DNA of 64,000 bases, taken from the NCBI GenBank assembly GCA_964352735.1, contig CAYGTC010000015.1, forward strand, positions 1-64,000, given 5' to 3'. Source of the DNA: NORP309 sp964352735. GTDB taxonomy: Bacteria > Pseudomonadota > Gammaproteobacteria > Xanthomonadales > Marinicellaceae. Below, piece after piece: positions 9,025-18,449 of the stretch (position 1 is its first letter; every line of letters begins with the position of its first letter). Under the pieces are notes generated by a model. It ran no database searches and had not been told where the DNA came from. It saw nothing but the letters and a program-made list of their open reading frames with translations. The position numbers and the translations under genes are program-made.

Positions 9025-9544
9025 TTTAGCAATGGGAACAGAGGGATTAGGGCTAGATTTCCTCAAATCCTATATGGAGTACTACAAGTTTAAATATGGT
9101 GATATAAACTATTTAACATTAGAATCCTATTTTATACTCGGTGATGGTTACCATCTAGTTGGTGAGATCGAAACGGCTCTTTCTCTTTATCAAAAAGCTC
9201 ATCAGGGTTTTGTAAAAACATTAGGCTCAAATGATGTTTCCTCATTGTATATGTCAACTAAAGTTGCCTATTTAAAAGCCGAATTGGGACTTGTTAATGA
9301 AACGATTAATTCACTCCAGAAGGATATCCCGTTATTGATCAAAAACCTTGGAGAAAATAACTATGAGGTTATATGCGCCAAGTTTTATCTTGCTACAGCC
9401 TATTATAAAATAGGCAATAAAGTTAAATCACAAAATCTTTTGGAAAAAGTCCTTGAATATTTTAATCATGATATTTATGACAATCATCAATTCAAAATCG
9501 AAGCCAATAATTTATATGTAAACATTAAAAATAAAAGCATATGA
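9017..9544 (+). pseudogene. kinase-TPR gene, C-terminal TPR segment
   Basis: A 175-codon frame, back in the same phase as the kinase. It holds TPR-like repeats (for example ESYFILGDGYHLVGEIETAL). Removing one A from the ten-A run at 8997-9006 joins the preceding frame to KDISLNNLAMG, so this is most likely the C-terminus of one protein of about 810 residues. Two opposite one-base changes at A-runs could be assembly errors or true decay. Confidence 0.55.
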
Positions 9545-9587
9545 ATCTGTGACGTCAATCGACTAGCCGACATTTTACCTGAAAAAA

Positions 9588-9607
9588 ATACCTGCCTGCG
9601 CAGGTAT
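9588..9607. repeat. REP-like hairpin between convergent genes
   Basis: ATACCTGC pairs with GCAGGTAT around a CTGC loop. It lies between the end of the kinase/TPR frames and the end of dapB, where transcription converges. A similar hairpin follows mutS (35321-35342). It may serve as a bidirectional terminator. Confidence 0.45.
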
Positions 9608-9639
9608 GACTGACTAAATTTTATTTGTGTGTAGATCTA

Positions 9640-10374
9640 TTAAGACAAACTTTCAATATAAGCACCCATGGTATGAAGTCCTTTGTCTTGTTTACTTAAC
9701 CATTTGGCCACATTGATGGCGCCTTGAGCATAAATATTGGGTGTTTTGGATTCGTGTACAATGCTGAATTTTTCAGAATCATTATCAATATCTACGGTGT
9801 GGATTCCGGTGACTTCTCCCTCACGTTTACAGGAGATTGCAATGCCTTCCAAGTCATAGTTGGCGTCATCAATTTTTTTGACGATGCCATGGGGATCAAT
9901 GCTTCTGGCCAATGTGATGGCCGTGCCTGATGGCATGTCTTGTTTGTGGATGTGGTGGGTCTCGGAAATGGCAACATCAGACGAATATAATCGCGAATAG
10001 TTCGACAACAGATGCTGAATCAAATTAATCGATATGGCGAAGTTGGAAGCCCACAGGATTGGGATATCCCGAGCGGCATGTTCAATGTCGACAAAGTGTT
10101 TTTTGCTCAAACCAGTTGTGCCGGTGACCAATGGTGTTTGTGTTTCAACACAATGGGCCAAGACTATTTCAAAGGCTTGTGGTGTGGAAAAGTCAATCCA
10201 GATGTCAGATTTTCGACATTGACCTGAAAATTTATCATGCAAAACTTTGCCTTGCATGCTTTTTTCTGAGACCAGGCCGCAATTCATTGTAACAGAGGCG
10301 TCATTGTCAATTAAATGAATCAGCCTCTGCCCTATTCGACCACTTGCACCGGCAATTCCTATGCTTAATTTCAT
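9640..10374 (-). CDS. dapB: 4-hydroxy-tetrahydrodipicolinate reductase
   Basis: A cytosolic NAD(P)H-dependent reductase of the diaminopimelate/lysine pathway, 244 residues. The Rossmann motif is GIAGASGRIGQ at residues 6-16. The signature is ETHHIHKQDMPSGTA, containing the His pair, catalytic Lys and substrate-binding SGT. The ATG overlaps the dnaJ stop by one base (TAATG), so the two are translationally coupled. Placement after dnaJ means that a cell-wall/lysine gene may be co-transcribed with heat-shock genes. Slightly shorter than the E. coli enzyme (273), in the range of short bacterial forms. Confidence 0.93.
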   Translation of the reverse strand: MKLSIGIAGASGRIGQRLIHLIDNDASVTMNCGLVSEKSMQGKVLHDKFSGQCRKSDIWIDFSTPQAFEIVLAHCVETQTPLVTGTTGLSKKHFVDIEHAARDIPILWASNFAISINLIQHLLSNYSRLYSSDVAISETHHIHKQDMPSGTAITLARSIDPHGIVKKIDDANYDLEGIAISCKREGEVTGIHTVDIDNDSEKFSIVHESKTPNIYAQGAINVAKWLSKQDKGLHTMGAYIESLS

Positions 10375-11486
10375 TATGGCTTCAATCTATCCATGAAATC
10401 TTTGACGCTGTCAAACCAACCTTTTTCTTTGGGGTTGTGTTTGTTGCCGCCTTTTTTGATGGAATCTGATAATTGTTTGATTAATTTCTTTTGGAAATTG
10501 GTCAAATTCACAGGCGTTTCTACTTCGACTTTACACATGAGGTCGCCAGTTCTGTGTGATCGAACCGATTTCACGCCTTTGCCTCTGAGTTTAAAAACTC
10601 TGCCTGATTGTGTTTCTGCGGGGATTTTTAATTTAACTTCTCCATCCAGTGTGGGGATTTGGATTTCACCACCCAAAACAGCTGTTGCAAAATCAATCGG
10701 CATTTCACAAAACAACTCATCATTATCACGTTGAAAAATTTCATGTTGTAATACTTTCATATCAACATATAAATCACCAGAAACACCACCAGCAGGAGCC
10801 GCCTCGCCTTCTCCACTGAGTCTAATTCTGTCGCCATTATCAACGCCAGCAGGTACTTTTACGTTGAGGGTTTTGGTTTCTTTTATGCGGCCTTGACCAT
10901 GGCAATGACCACAAGGGTTTTCAATGGTCTTTCCTTGTCCATGGCAGCTTGGACAGGCTTGTTGAACTGAAAAAATGCCTTGTTGCATTCTGACTTTTCC
11001 TGCACCATGACAGGTATTACAAGTGGTATTTTTACCATCTTTTGAGCCTGTGCCATCACAGATATTACAAGCGCTCATGGTTGGTATTTTGATTTCTTTT
11101 GAAATGCCTTTAACGGCTTCTTCAAGGGTGACTGTCACTTCAACTTGGATGTCACGACCGCGTTGTTGTTGACGGCGTCCACCACCGCCAAAGATATCGC
11201 CAAAAATGTCACCAAAAATATCACCGACATCTGCGCCGTGGAAACCGCCACCGCCGCCAGCACCTTGGACACCTTCAGGGCCAAATTGATCATAACGCGC
11301 TCTTTTATTGTCATCTCTGAGGACGTCATAGGCACGGTTGACTTCTTTGAACTTTTCCTGAGCGTCGGGTTCGGGATTCCGATCTGGATGGTATTTCATG
11401 GCCATGCGTTTAAAAGCTTTCTTTAATTCAGCTTTGCTTGCTGATTTAGAAACACCCAACACTTCATAATAATCTCTTTGTGACAT
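10374..11486 (-). CDS. dnaJ: chaperone protein DnaJ
   Basis: Hsp40 co-chaperone of DnaK, 370 residues, type I architecture. The J domain has HPD at residues 33-35. A Gly-rich linker with IFGDIFGDIFGGGG follows, then four zinc-binding CxxCxGxG repeats (CNICDGTG, CNTCHGAG, CPSCHGQG, CGHCHGQG) and the C-terminal substrate-binding domains. It stimulates DnaK ATPase and delivers unfolded clients. It follows dnaK after 191 bases that contain a terminator-like hairpin, so part of its transcription may be separately controlled. Confidence 0.97.
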   Translation of the reverse strand: MSQRDYYEVLGVSKSASKAELKKAFKRMAMKYHPDRNPEPDAQEKFKEVNRAYDVLRDDNKRARYDQFGPEGVQGAGGGGGFHGADVGDIFGDIFGDIFGGGGRRQQQRGRDIQVEVTVTLEEAVKGISKEIKIPTMSACNICDGTGSKDGKNTTCNTCHGAGKVRMQQGIFSVQQACPSCHGQGKTIENPCGHCHGQGRIKETKTLNVKVPAGVDNGDRIRLSGEGEAAPAGGVSGDLYVDMKVLQHEIFQRDNDELFCEMPIDFATAVLGGEIQIPTLDGEVKLKIPAETQSGRVFKLRGKGVKSVRSHRTGDLMCKVEVETPVNLTNFQKKLIKQLSDSIKKGGNKHNPKEKGWFDSVKDFMDRLKP

Positions 11487-11616
11487 CTAATAAACCCTTA
11501 ACTTTTTATTGGAGGCCTTGCTCAAAACAGCACATGCCTCGGAAATAATACTGTAAAACATTGAGGCCATTGCCATGATATTATCATGCTCAATGACCAA
11601 TCCTTTATAAACTCAA

Positions 11617-11648
11617 AAGCCCTTAACCAAATAATGAGTTAAGGGCTT
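11617..11648 (-). terminator. terminator-like hairpin after dnaK
   Basis: An 11-bp perfect stem (AAGCCCTTAAC / GTTAAGGGCTT) lies 30 bases past the dnaK stop and is followed on the minus strand by CTTTTGAGTTT. The short T-tract suggests attenuation rather than full termination, which would make DnaJ less abundant than DnaK. Confidence 0.6.
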
Positions 11649-11677
11649 AACTATCCTTTAAGGTAATTGCAGATCAA

Positions 11678-13597
11678 TTACTTCTTGTCGTCAACCTCTT
11701 CAAACTCAGCATCAACAACGTCATCGTCATTAGCATCTACATCTTCTGCTGGCGCTTCACCTGCGGCACCGGCTTGTGCGGCGGCAGCTTGGGCTTTTTG
11801 CATAACAGGTGCTAAAGCCGTTTGTAAAGCTTCGCTGGCTTGATCAATGGCGTCCTTATCATCAGATTTCATCGCTTCTTCAACTGTGCCGATCGCAGTT
11901 TCGATGCTTGCTCTTTCACCATCATCAATCATTTCTTTGTTTTCTTCGATCAATGTTTTGGCAGAATGAACCATGGCATCTGCTGCGTTACGGGCTTTAA
12001 CCAATTCCTGGAATTTTTTATCTTCTTCAGCATGCAATTCAGCATCTTTAACCATTTGCTCGACTTCTTCATCGGATAAACCAGAACCAGCTTTAATCTC
12101 GATGCGTTGTTCTTGACCAGTGGCTTTATCCTTAGCTGATACATTTAAGATACCATTAGAATCAATATCAAACTCTACTTCAATTTGTGGCATACCACGT
12201 GGCGCAGCATTGATGCCTGTCAAATCAAAACGACCCAGTGATTTATTGGCCGAAGCCACTTCACGCTCACCTTGTAATACATGAACGGTTACTGCTGCTT
12301 GATTGTCTTCAGCAGTAGAAAAAACTTGTGAAGCTTTGGTTGGGATAGTGGTGTTCTTATCGATCAATTTAGTCATCACACCACCCATGGTTTCAATACC
12401 CAAAGATAATGGTGTCACATCTAACAATAATACATCCTTAACATCTCCCGCCAAAACACCACCTTGAATCGCAGCACCCATGGCAACTGCTTCATCAGGG
12501 TTAACGTCTTTACGTGGTGGCTTACCGAAATAATCAGCCACAACGGATTGTACTTTAGGCATACGTGTTTGACCACCAACTAAAATCACATCATCAACTT
12601 CTGACAAACTCAAACCTGAGTCTTTTAATGCCATTTTGCATGGGGCAATGGTGCGTTCAATCAAATCAGCAACCAAGGCTTCCAATTTAGAACGGGTGAT
12701 CTTCATGATCAAGTGTTTTGGACCTGAGGCATCTGCTGTTACATACGGCAAGTTGATTTCCGTTTGCTCAGAAGATGACAATTCAATCTTAGCGTTTTCA
12801 GCGGCTTCTTTTAAACGTTGTAAAGCCATTGGATCATTTTTCAGATCAACACCTTGATCTTTCTTAAATTCATCAACAATGTAATCTATGATGCGCGCAT
12901 CAAAATCTTCACCACCTAAGAAAGTATCACCATTGGTGGCCAATACTTCAAATTGTTGCTCACCGTCAATGTCAGCAATTTCAATGATTGACACATCAAA
13001 TGTACCACCACCTAGATCATAAACAGCCACAGTTCTGTCGCCTTTTTTCTTGTCCATGCCATAAGCCAATGCTGCTGCAGTCGGCTCATTGATGATGCGT
13101 TTGACTTCTAATCCTGCAATCTTACCAGCATCTTTAGTCGCTTGACGTTGTGAGTCATTGAAGTAAGCTGGTACAGTAATTACTGCTGCAGAAACACTTT
13201 CACCCAAGTAATCTTCTGCGGTTTTCTTCATTTTCATCAAGATGCGTGCTGAAACTTCTTGAGGCGCTAGTTTTTTACCTTTGACTTCAACCCAAGCATC
13301 ACCGTTATCAGCACCAATGATTTTATAAGGAACCAAATCCTTATCTTTGGTCACAACTTTTTCGTTGAATTTACGACCAATCAATCTTTTGATAGCAAAC
13401 AAAGTATTTTCAGCATTGGTTACAGCTTGACGTTTCGCTGATTTACCTACCAAAATTTCATTGTCATCAGCATAAGCCACAATTGAGGGCGTTGTTCTAT
13501 CGCCTTCTGAATTTTCTATTACTTTAACATCATCGCCTTCCATTACTGCAACGCAAGAGTTTGTTGTTCCTAAATCTATTCCTATAATCTTTGCCAT
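11678..13597 (-). CDS. dnaK: molecular chaperone DnaK (Hsp70)
   Basis: A 639-residue Hsp70. The N-terminal ATPase begins KIIGIDLGTTNSCVAVM, with phosphate-loop AVYDLGGGTFDVSI and the adenosine motif VILVGGQTRMP. The substrate-binding domain follows from about residue 390 (DVTPLSLGIETMGG), and the acidic tail ends VVDAEFEEVDDKK as in proteobacterial DnaK. It works with DnaJ and GrpE, encoded on either side. A sigma32-like promoter lies in the grpE-dnaK spacer. Confidence 0.98.
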   Translation of the reverse strand: MAKIIGIDLGTTNSCVAVMEGDDVKVIENSEGDRTTPSIVAYADDNEILVGKSAKRQAVTNAENTLFAIKRLIGRKFNEKVVTKDKDLVPYKIIGADNGDAWVEVKGKKLAPQEVSARILMKMKKTAEDYLGESVSAAVITVPAYFNDSQRQATKDAGKIAGLEVKRIINEPTAAALAYGMDKKKGDRTVAVYDLGGGTFDVSIIEIADIDGEQQFEVLATNGDTFLGGEDFDARIIDYIVDEFKKDQGVDLKNDPMALQRLKEAAENAKIELSSSEQTEINLPYVTADASGPKHLIMKITRSKLEALVADLIERTIAPCKMALKDSGLSLSEVDDVILVGGQTRMPKVQSVVADYFGKPPRKDVNPDEAVAMGAAIQGGVLAGDVKDVLLLDVTPLSLGIETMGGVMTKLIDKNTTIPTKASQVFSTAEDNQAAVTVHVLQGEREVASANKSLGRFDLTGINAAPRGMPQIEVEFDIDSNGILNVSAKDKATGQEQRIEIKAGSGLSDEEVEQMVKDAELHAEEDKKFQELVKARNAADAMVHSAKTLIEENKEMIDDGERASIETAIGTVEEAMKSDDKDAIDQASEALQTALAPVMQKAQAAAAQAGAAGEAPAEDVDANDDDVVDAEFEEVDDKK

Positions 13598-13683
13598 TTC
13601 TTATCGACCTCTAAATATTTTTAAATTGGTTTAAACAAGTCACTAGATTTTGTTCAGTGCTTATTTTTAAATTTGATTCTAAT

Positions 13684-13709
13684 GTATGGTTAATATTTTA
13701 TTTTTCAAG
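13684..13709 (-). promoter_or_regulatory. candidate heat-shock promoter of dnaK
   Basis: On the minus strand CTTGAAA (13703-13709) is followed after 11 bases by AACCATAC (13684-13691), resembling the sigma32 consensus CTTGAAA / CCCCATNT. A sigma70 reading (TTGAAA, 16 bases, TACATT) is also possible. Confidence 0.45.
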
Positions 13710-13744
13710 AGCCTTAGTTGTGGTCTCTTAGGTTATTTCTGCGC

Positions 13745-14356
13745 TTATTTACTGACTACAACCATCGCAGGTCTGATCAAACGGCCATTTAAAACATAAC
13801 CTTTCTGATATACATCAACTATGGTATTGGGCTCTAACTCAGGGTTAGGTACTTGTGTCATCGCTTCATGAAACTCTGGGTTGAATTTTTCACCTTCTGG
13901 ATTCAAAATTTCCATACCATTTTCAGTCAACACCTTTAAGAAAACTTTCTGCGTCATTTCAGTGCCCTCAATCATTTGTTGTGCAGTGACTTCACAGTTT
14001 TCACTTTTACTGACTTCCAAAGCTTTATCCATGCTATCTGCTACAGGTATTAATGCCTTGGAAAATTTATCCAAAGAATATTTGCGCAAGTTGTCTAATT
14101 CTCGTGCATTGCGCTTTTTCATGTTGTCCATTTCTGCGCGCAAACGCATGATTTCTTCAGTAAGTTTTTTTACTTCTTTAGAGTCATCACTGCCAGACTC
14201 CTCCACGTCTTGCTCAACATCATCCACAGCTTCTTCTATTGCTTCATCGCTTTGTTCTAGCGCATCTTCTTCAACAGTATCATCAACGGCTTTTTCAACA
14301 ACTTCCTCAACAACAACTTCCTTTTCTACTTCTTTTTTTTCTGTTTCATCATTCAT
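13745..14356 (-). CDS. grpE: nucleotide exchange factor GrpE
   Basis: About 203 residues; it releases ADP from DnaK. It has an acidic, repetitive N-terminus (Glu/Val/Asp-rich to about residue 60), a long coiled coil (EEIMRLRAEMDNMKKRNARE), and the C-terminal beta domain ending GYVLNGRLIRPAMVVVSK, the family signature. The ATG at 14356 (MNDETEKKE) is preferred to a TTG six codons earlier. The acidic N-terminus is longer than usual. Confidence 0.95.
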   Translation of the reverse strand: MNDETEKKEVEKEVVVEEVVEKAVDDTVEEDALEQSDEAIEEAVDDVEQDVEESGSDDSKEVKKLTEEIMRLRAEMDNMKKRNARELDNLRKYSLDKFSKALIPVADSMDKALEVSKSENCEVTAQQMIEGTEMTQKVFLKVLTENGMEILNPEGEKFNPEFHEAMTQVPNPELEPNTIVDVYQKGYVLNGRLIRPAMVVVSK

Positions 14357-14397
14357 CTTGGTAATTCTCAACAATATAGATACAATAACAGCCCGTT

Positions 14398-14425
14398 ATA
14401 TAGTGTTACCCTGAAATTTTTCAAT
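14398..14425 (-). promoter_or_regulatory. candidate sigma32 promoter of grpE, overlapping recN start
   Basis: On the minus strand ATTGAAA (14419-14425), a 13-base spacer and CACTATAT (14398-14405) match the sigma32 consensus (CTTGAAA-N13-CCCCATNT) at most defining positions. The -35 element covers the first bases of the divergent recN start codon. Confidence 0.55.
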
Positions 14426-16094
14426 GTTGAAATCGCTTTTTATTAAAAATTACGTCTTAATTGAGCAATTGGATTTAGACTTCGCCGAAGGTTTCCACGT
14501 TTTTACTGGTGAAACTGGCGCTGGTAAATCCATCATTGTCGGTGCTTTATCACTCATTTTGGGTAATAGAGCGGATTATTCAGTGATCAGAAATACCGAA
14601 AAAAAATGTGAGATCAGTGCTCTATTTGATATCAGTAAAAATCAAGCTGCTCAGCAATGGCTTGTTGAACAAGACATTGATCATAATGATGAAATTGAAT
14701 GCCGCCGAGTCATCAGTGCCGATGGACGTTCTAAATCTTGGTTAAATGCCAGACCTTGTAATAATGCCAGTATGAAACACATCGGTAGTCTATTGGTTCA
14801 AATACACGGCCAACACGACCAGATCAAGTTACACAATAGCAAATACCAATTGTCAATCATAGATGATGCAGGGCAATATGGTGACTTGCACAATAAAGTT
14901 TCACAACTGGCACATGAATGGCAACAGGTCAACAAAGACCTCAAAAACATTGAATTGGCAGGCGCTTTGAATGAATCCGACAGCCAACTATTGCGCTATC
15001 AGTTAGATGAATTACAACAATTGAATTTAATTGAAAACGAACTGGATGAGTTACACGCTCAACAAAAAGCCTTAACAGGTGCAGTTGGCACATTAAAAAA
15101 CATTGAGCATTCCATTACCCTATTAAATGGCGATCATAACAACAGTAATCTATCCCAAAACATCGCTGAAATCATCAGTTCACTATCTGAGATTGATAGC
15201 ATCGACCTGGATGAAATTCTCAATATGTTAGAAGAGGTCAGTATTAACCTCAACGAAATTGAATCTCAATTACAAACCACTCATGAACACATTGAAGTCA
15301 ACCCAGAAAAACTGCATACAGTCGAAAATCGCCTTGAAAGTATTTATCAAATGGCCAGAAAACACCAAGTCAATGCTGAAACGCTTTACCAACACCAACA
15401 AGAACTGGCAAGCAAATTAGAATTGAATGATGCTCAAAAGTCACAAAGACAACGACTCATCAAACAACAACAACAGTTGATTGCACAATACCACAAACAA
15501 TCTCAATTGCTTTTCAAAGCACGTAAAAAAACCGCTGGAATTTTTCAAAAACAAGTGACGGATATCATCCAACAAATGGGATTGGGAAAAGCTGAGTTTA
15601 TGGCAGAGATTACTCATGATGATGAACTGACAATACACCCAAATGGGCAAGACATTTGTCACTTTACCGTAAGAATGAATGTTGGGCAAAGTGCACAAAA
15701 AATGTCATCCACTGCATCTGGCGGAGAGCTCTCACGGATAGCTTTGGCCATTGAAATATGTAAAAAACACGATTTGCAATCAACAAGCTTCGTTTTTGAT
15801 GAAGTAGATTCGGGCATTGGTGGTGCTGTGGCTGAAACAGTCGGTAAGTTGATGAGAACACTCAGCAAAAATCAGCAAGTATTTGCTGTCACACATTTAC
15901 CTCATGTGGCTGGTTTAGCCCATCAACATTACCAAGTCAGTAAAACAGAAGTTAAAAACAGCACAGAATCTCAGGTTATACTATTGGATGAGCAAGAGAG
16001 AATACATGAGTTGGCCCGCATGCTTGGGGGTTCTCAAATTACTCAAGCCACTTTGGAACAAGCGCAGTCATTTATCAGCGCTTCAAACAATTAA
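14424..16094 (+). CDS. recN: DNA repair protein RecN
   Basis: An SMC-like ATPase of double-strand break repair, 556 residues. Walker A is FTGETGAGKSIIVGAL at about residues 30-45. A long coiled-coil middle part (about 150-370) follows. The ABC signature STASGGELSRIALA and Walker B SFVFDEVDSGIGG are near the C-terminus. It begins divergently from grpE, with a poor ribosome site and a start codon inside the grpE promoter. No LexA box of the E. coli type was seen upstream, although recN is usually SOS-controlled. Confidence 0.95.
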   Translation: MLKSLFIKNYVLIEQLDLDFAEGFHVFTGETGAGKSIIVGALSLILGNRADYSVIRNTEKKCEISALFDISKNQAAQQWLVEQDIDHNDEIECRRVISADGRSKSWLNARPCNNASMKHIGSLLVQIHGQHDQIKLHNSKYQLSIIDDAGQYGDLHNKVSQLAHEWQQVNKDLKNIELAGALNESDSQLLRYQLDELQQLNLIENELDELHAQQKALTGAVGTLKNIEHSITLLNGDHNNSNLSQNIAEIISSLSEIDSIDLDEILNMLEEVSINLNEIESQLQTTHEHIEVNPEKLHTVENRLESIYQMARKHQVNAETLYQHQQELASKLELNDAQKSQRQRLIKQQQQLIAQYHKQSQLLFKARKKTAGIFQKQVTDIIQQMGLGKAEFMAEITHDDELTIHPNGQDICHFTVRMNVGQSAQKMSSTASGGELSRIALAIEICKKHDLQSTSFVFDEVDSGIGGAVAETVGKLMRTLSKNQQVFAVTHLPHVAGLAHQHYQVSKTEVKNSTESQVILLDEQERIHELARMLGGSQITQATLEQAQSFISASNN

Positions 16095-16102
16095 AGGGTA
16101 AA

Positions 16103-17605
16103 TCATCCACCCGTGCGGGTGCGTTGAGTCCTTTCTATTTGTCTTTGTTGACGAATCTCACGATCACTGATGAGGTTTTCATAAGCAATAATGCGTGCTT
16201 CTATTCTGGCTCTTTGGTAATAATCCAAATCCTCTTTAAGGATGTTTTTTAATATTCTCACCGCACTGTAATTGTTATTGATATGGTGTTCTCTGGTTGC
16301 CAATGCTTCGTTGGCTTCTATGCTTCTGCCCAAGTTTTGGTTGGTGACAGCCAATATACGGTAATAATTGGGCTTATCGGGATAGAGTTGTACCAGTTTA
16401 CGTGCCAAATCACGTGCCAACTTATTATCTTTATAATCTTTTGTTCTGATCAACATTCGGATATAGGGCTCTATAACAATTGGGCTGTCCGGATAAAAGC
16501 TGTACAGTTTGCTAAATTCTTCACTGCCTTTATTTAGGCTAATACCTGCAATGATATTGGCCTTGAGTACATTCACCATCAAAGCAACTTCATCGATGAT
16601 TTCAATGGTATTGACCACCTTTAATGCTTGATTGAATTTTCCTGCGTAATATAAAGATAAAGCGTAACCATAAGTTTCTGCATCTGTGATTTCATCACGC
16701 AGTTTGTCATTGAATAATTTTTTATAGTATCTCACATTATCCAATTGTAAGTCCTTGGTTAACACGCGAACGCGTTCTTTAACATATGGATACAGTGCTG
16801 ATTCAGTATGACTTTCTGAATTCATCGTTTGTGCTCGGTTTTTTGCCTCGGTCACACGATTAATCGATAAAGGGTGGGTGCGCATGTACTCAGTCGGTTG
16901 AAAACGCTGATCAAGGGGTTTTTCCCGCATCAATTTTTCAAAAAAGCCAGACATACCCAATGGGTTGAATCCAGCTGTGTTCAATGTTTCAATACCTACT
17001 CTATCCGCTTCATATTCATTGGCTCTTGTATAATTAATCAACGATTGTTGTTGTAGTGAAGTTACTGCCGTGGCGATCGCGATTGGTGCATCACCTGAAC
17101 TGCTACCGCGGGCCGCGGCAGCAGCACCAAGTAAACCAATGATCATTGGTATTGTATTTTTCTTAGAATTTGCATAAGATCGTGAAATGTGTCTTTGAGT
17201 AGCATGGGCAATTTCGTGAGCCATCACTCCTGCTAACTCACTCTCAGTTTCTGAACGCAGAAGTAGGCCACTGTAAATAACGATCAACCCGCCTGGATAG
17301 GCTGAAGCGTTGATGACATTTTGGTTGACTAAGAAAAAATCAAACGGAGATTCTGGATTTTCTGAATGAGCAGCAAGCCGATAACCAAGTTGTTCAATGT
17401 AATCAGCAATGATGGGGTCTAACATGACCAGGTCGTATTGATAAATCTGATTGACGATGGTTTGCCGTATCTCTGCTTCTTGAATTTTAGACAGCACTAC
17501 GTCTGAAGGTGAACCAAGATCGGGCAAATTAAAATCTTTGGCATAAAGATCGCTTGCAAAAAACCAGAGTATGGCTAAAATTATCAATCTATTTATTAAA
17601 TTCAT
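16103..17605 (-). CDS. bepA: BepA-like periplasmic M48 metalloprotease with TPRs
   Basis: About 500 residues: a signal peptide (NRLIILAILWFFASDLYA), an M48 zinc-protease domain with HEIAHATQRH (HExxH) and the downstream EYEADRVGIE glutamate, then C-terminal TPR helices. This is the BepA (YfgC) layout, a quality-control protease and chaperone for outer-membrane proteins such as LptD and BamA. The ATG at 17605 places the signal peptide at the N-terminus; an alternative start adds ten non-hydrophobic residues. It converges on recN with only eight bases between stops. Symbol assigned by architecture. Confidence 0.85.
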   Translation of the reverse strand: MNLINRLIILAILWFFASDLYAKDFNLPDLGSPSDVVLSKIQEAEIRQTIVNQIYQYDLVMLDPIIADYIEQLGYRLAAHSENPESPFDFFLVNQNVINASAYPGGLIVIYSGLLLRSETESELAGVMAHEIAHATQRHISRSYANSKKNTIPMIIGLLGAAAAARGSSSGDAPIAIATAVTSLQQQSLINYTRANEYEADRVGIETLNTAGFNPLGMSGFFEKLMREKPLDQRFQPTEYMRTHPLSINRVTEAKNRAQTMNSESHTESALYPYVKERVRVLTKDLQLDNVRYYKKLFNDKLRDEITDAETYGYALSLYYAGKFNQALKVVNTIEIIDEVALMVNVLKANIIAGISLNKGSEEFSKLYSFYPDSPIVIEPYIRMLIRTKDYKDNKLARDLARKLVQLYPDKPNYYRILAVTNQNLGRSIEANEALATREHHINNNYSAVRILKNILKEDLDYYQRARIEARIIAYENLISDREIRQQRQIERTQRTRTGG

Positions 17606-17829
17606 TTTTGAGGCCTTTGGATAACTTGACAGCAAAAGAACAGTGATATTTTCGAAACTGAAAAAAATAGTGCACAGGATAATGGCTCAATAGCCAAATC
17701 ATTGGCACAAATGCTGGTTTTAATCATTATTCGCTCATCACTATGTGGTTATGTAAAAGTTTCTTCATCATAAATGATACCATTCTATCTATAGGACAGG
17801 CAAAGTTGTGTTAAATTGCAGAAAAACCC

Positions 17830-18153
17830 ATGAAATATTCAATTTTTATTCATCCAAACACTGAAAAATCATCTGCAGCCTCGCATGCCATCAATTTCAT
17901 CAATGCACTTTTACGCAAAAAACACCAAATTACAGGTGTATTTTTTTATGGCCATGCCGTTAATTGTGCTTTTAATTTTGATCTAGCATGGCAAAACATC
18001 TTTGAACAAAACATAAAAATTTCTGCTTGTTCGACCATTGCGGAAAATTATTTAGAAAATGGTCAGACTGTCATGAGTTATGTTAAACTCAATGGACTTG
18101 GACAATGGATGGATGATCAACTGACAGCAGATAAAAGGATAGAGTTTGTATGA
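17830..18153 (+). CDS. tusD: sulfur relay protein TusD (DsrE family)
   Basis: First gene of tusDCBE. TusD carries persulfide sulfur inside the TusBCD hexamer for 2-thiolation of wobble uridine (mnm5s2U34) in tRNA. The 107-residue DsrE fold is visible (SIFIHPNT start, GVFFYGHAV), with the candidate active cysteine in KISACSTIAENYL. The stop overlaps tusC by ATGA. Confidence 0.88.
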   Translation: MKYSIFIHPNTEKSSAASHAINFINALLRKKHQITGVFFYGHAVNCAFNFDLAWQNIFEQNIKISACSTIAENYLENGQTVMSYVKLNGLGQWMDDQLTADKRIEFV

Positions 18154-18449
18154 ATGCTGTGGCCTTAATTTCCCAAAACCCGAGTGATCAACAACAAAGC
18201 GCATGGCAGTATGATAAGGTGATGGCGGCGATTGCTTTTGATATAGATTTGATTGTGGTTTTTATCGAAGAAGGGCTTAAGCAAATACAAAATAACAAAG
18301 CATGGAAAAGTCTCGATTTATATGGGGTAGAGCAGGTTTTTTATGTCTCAGAAACACCCTTGGATCATTCATTATTGTTATTTAAAGTTGAACAAATCAA
18401 TTCAGCGCAATTGAGTGACTTGATTGCCAATACAGAGATGGTGCTATGA
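18150..18449 (+). CDS. tusC: sulfur relay protein TusC (DsrF family)
   Basis: A 99-residue DsrF-like subunit of TusBCD, recognised mainly from position and size; the divergent sequence keeps the pattern of AFDIDLIVVFIEEGL. It lacks an obvious conserved cysteine, as TusC plays a structural role. It overlaps both neighbours by four bases. Confidence 0.8.
   Translation: MNAVALISQNPSDQQQSAWQYDKVMAAIAFDIDLIVVFIEEGLKQIQNNKAWKSLDLYGVEQVFYVSETPLDHSLLLFKVEQINSAQLSDLIANTEMVL

Noticed and set aside
13881..14414. Serine-rich frame on the + strand opposite grpE
   Set aside because: The composition is the mirror of the Glu-rich GrpE N-terminus; no start signal or family.
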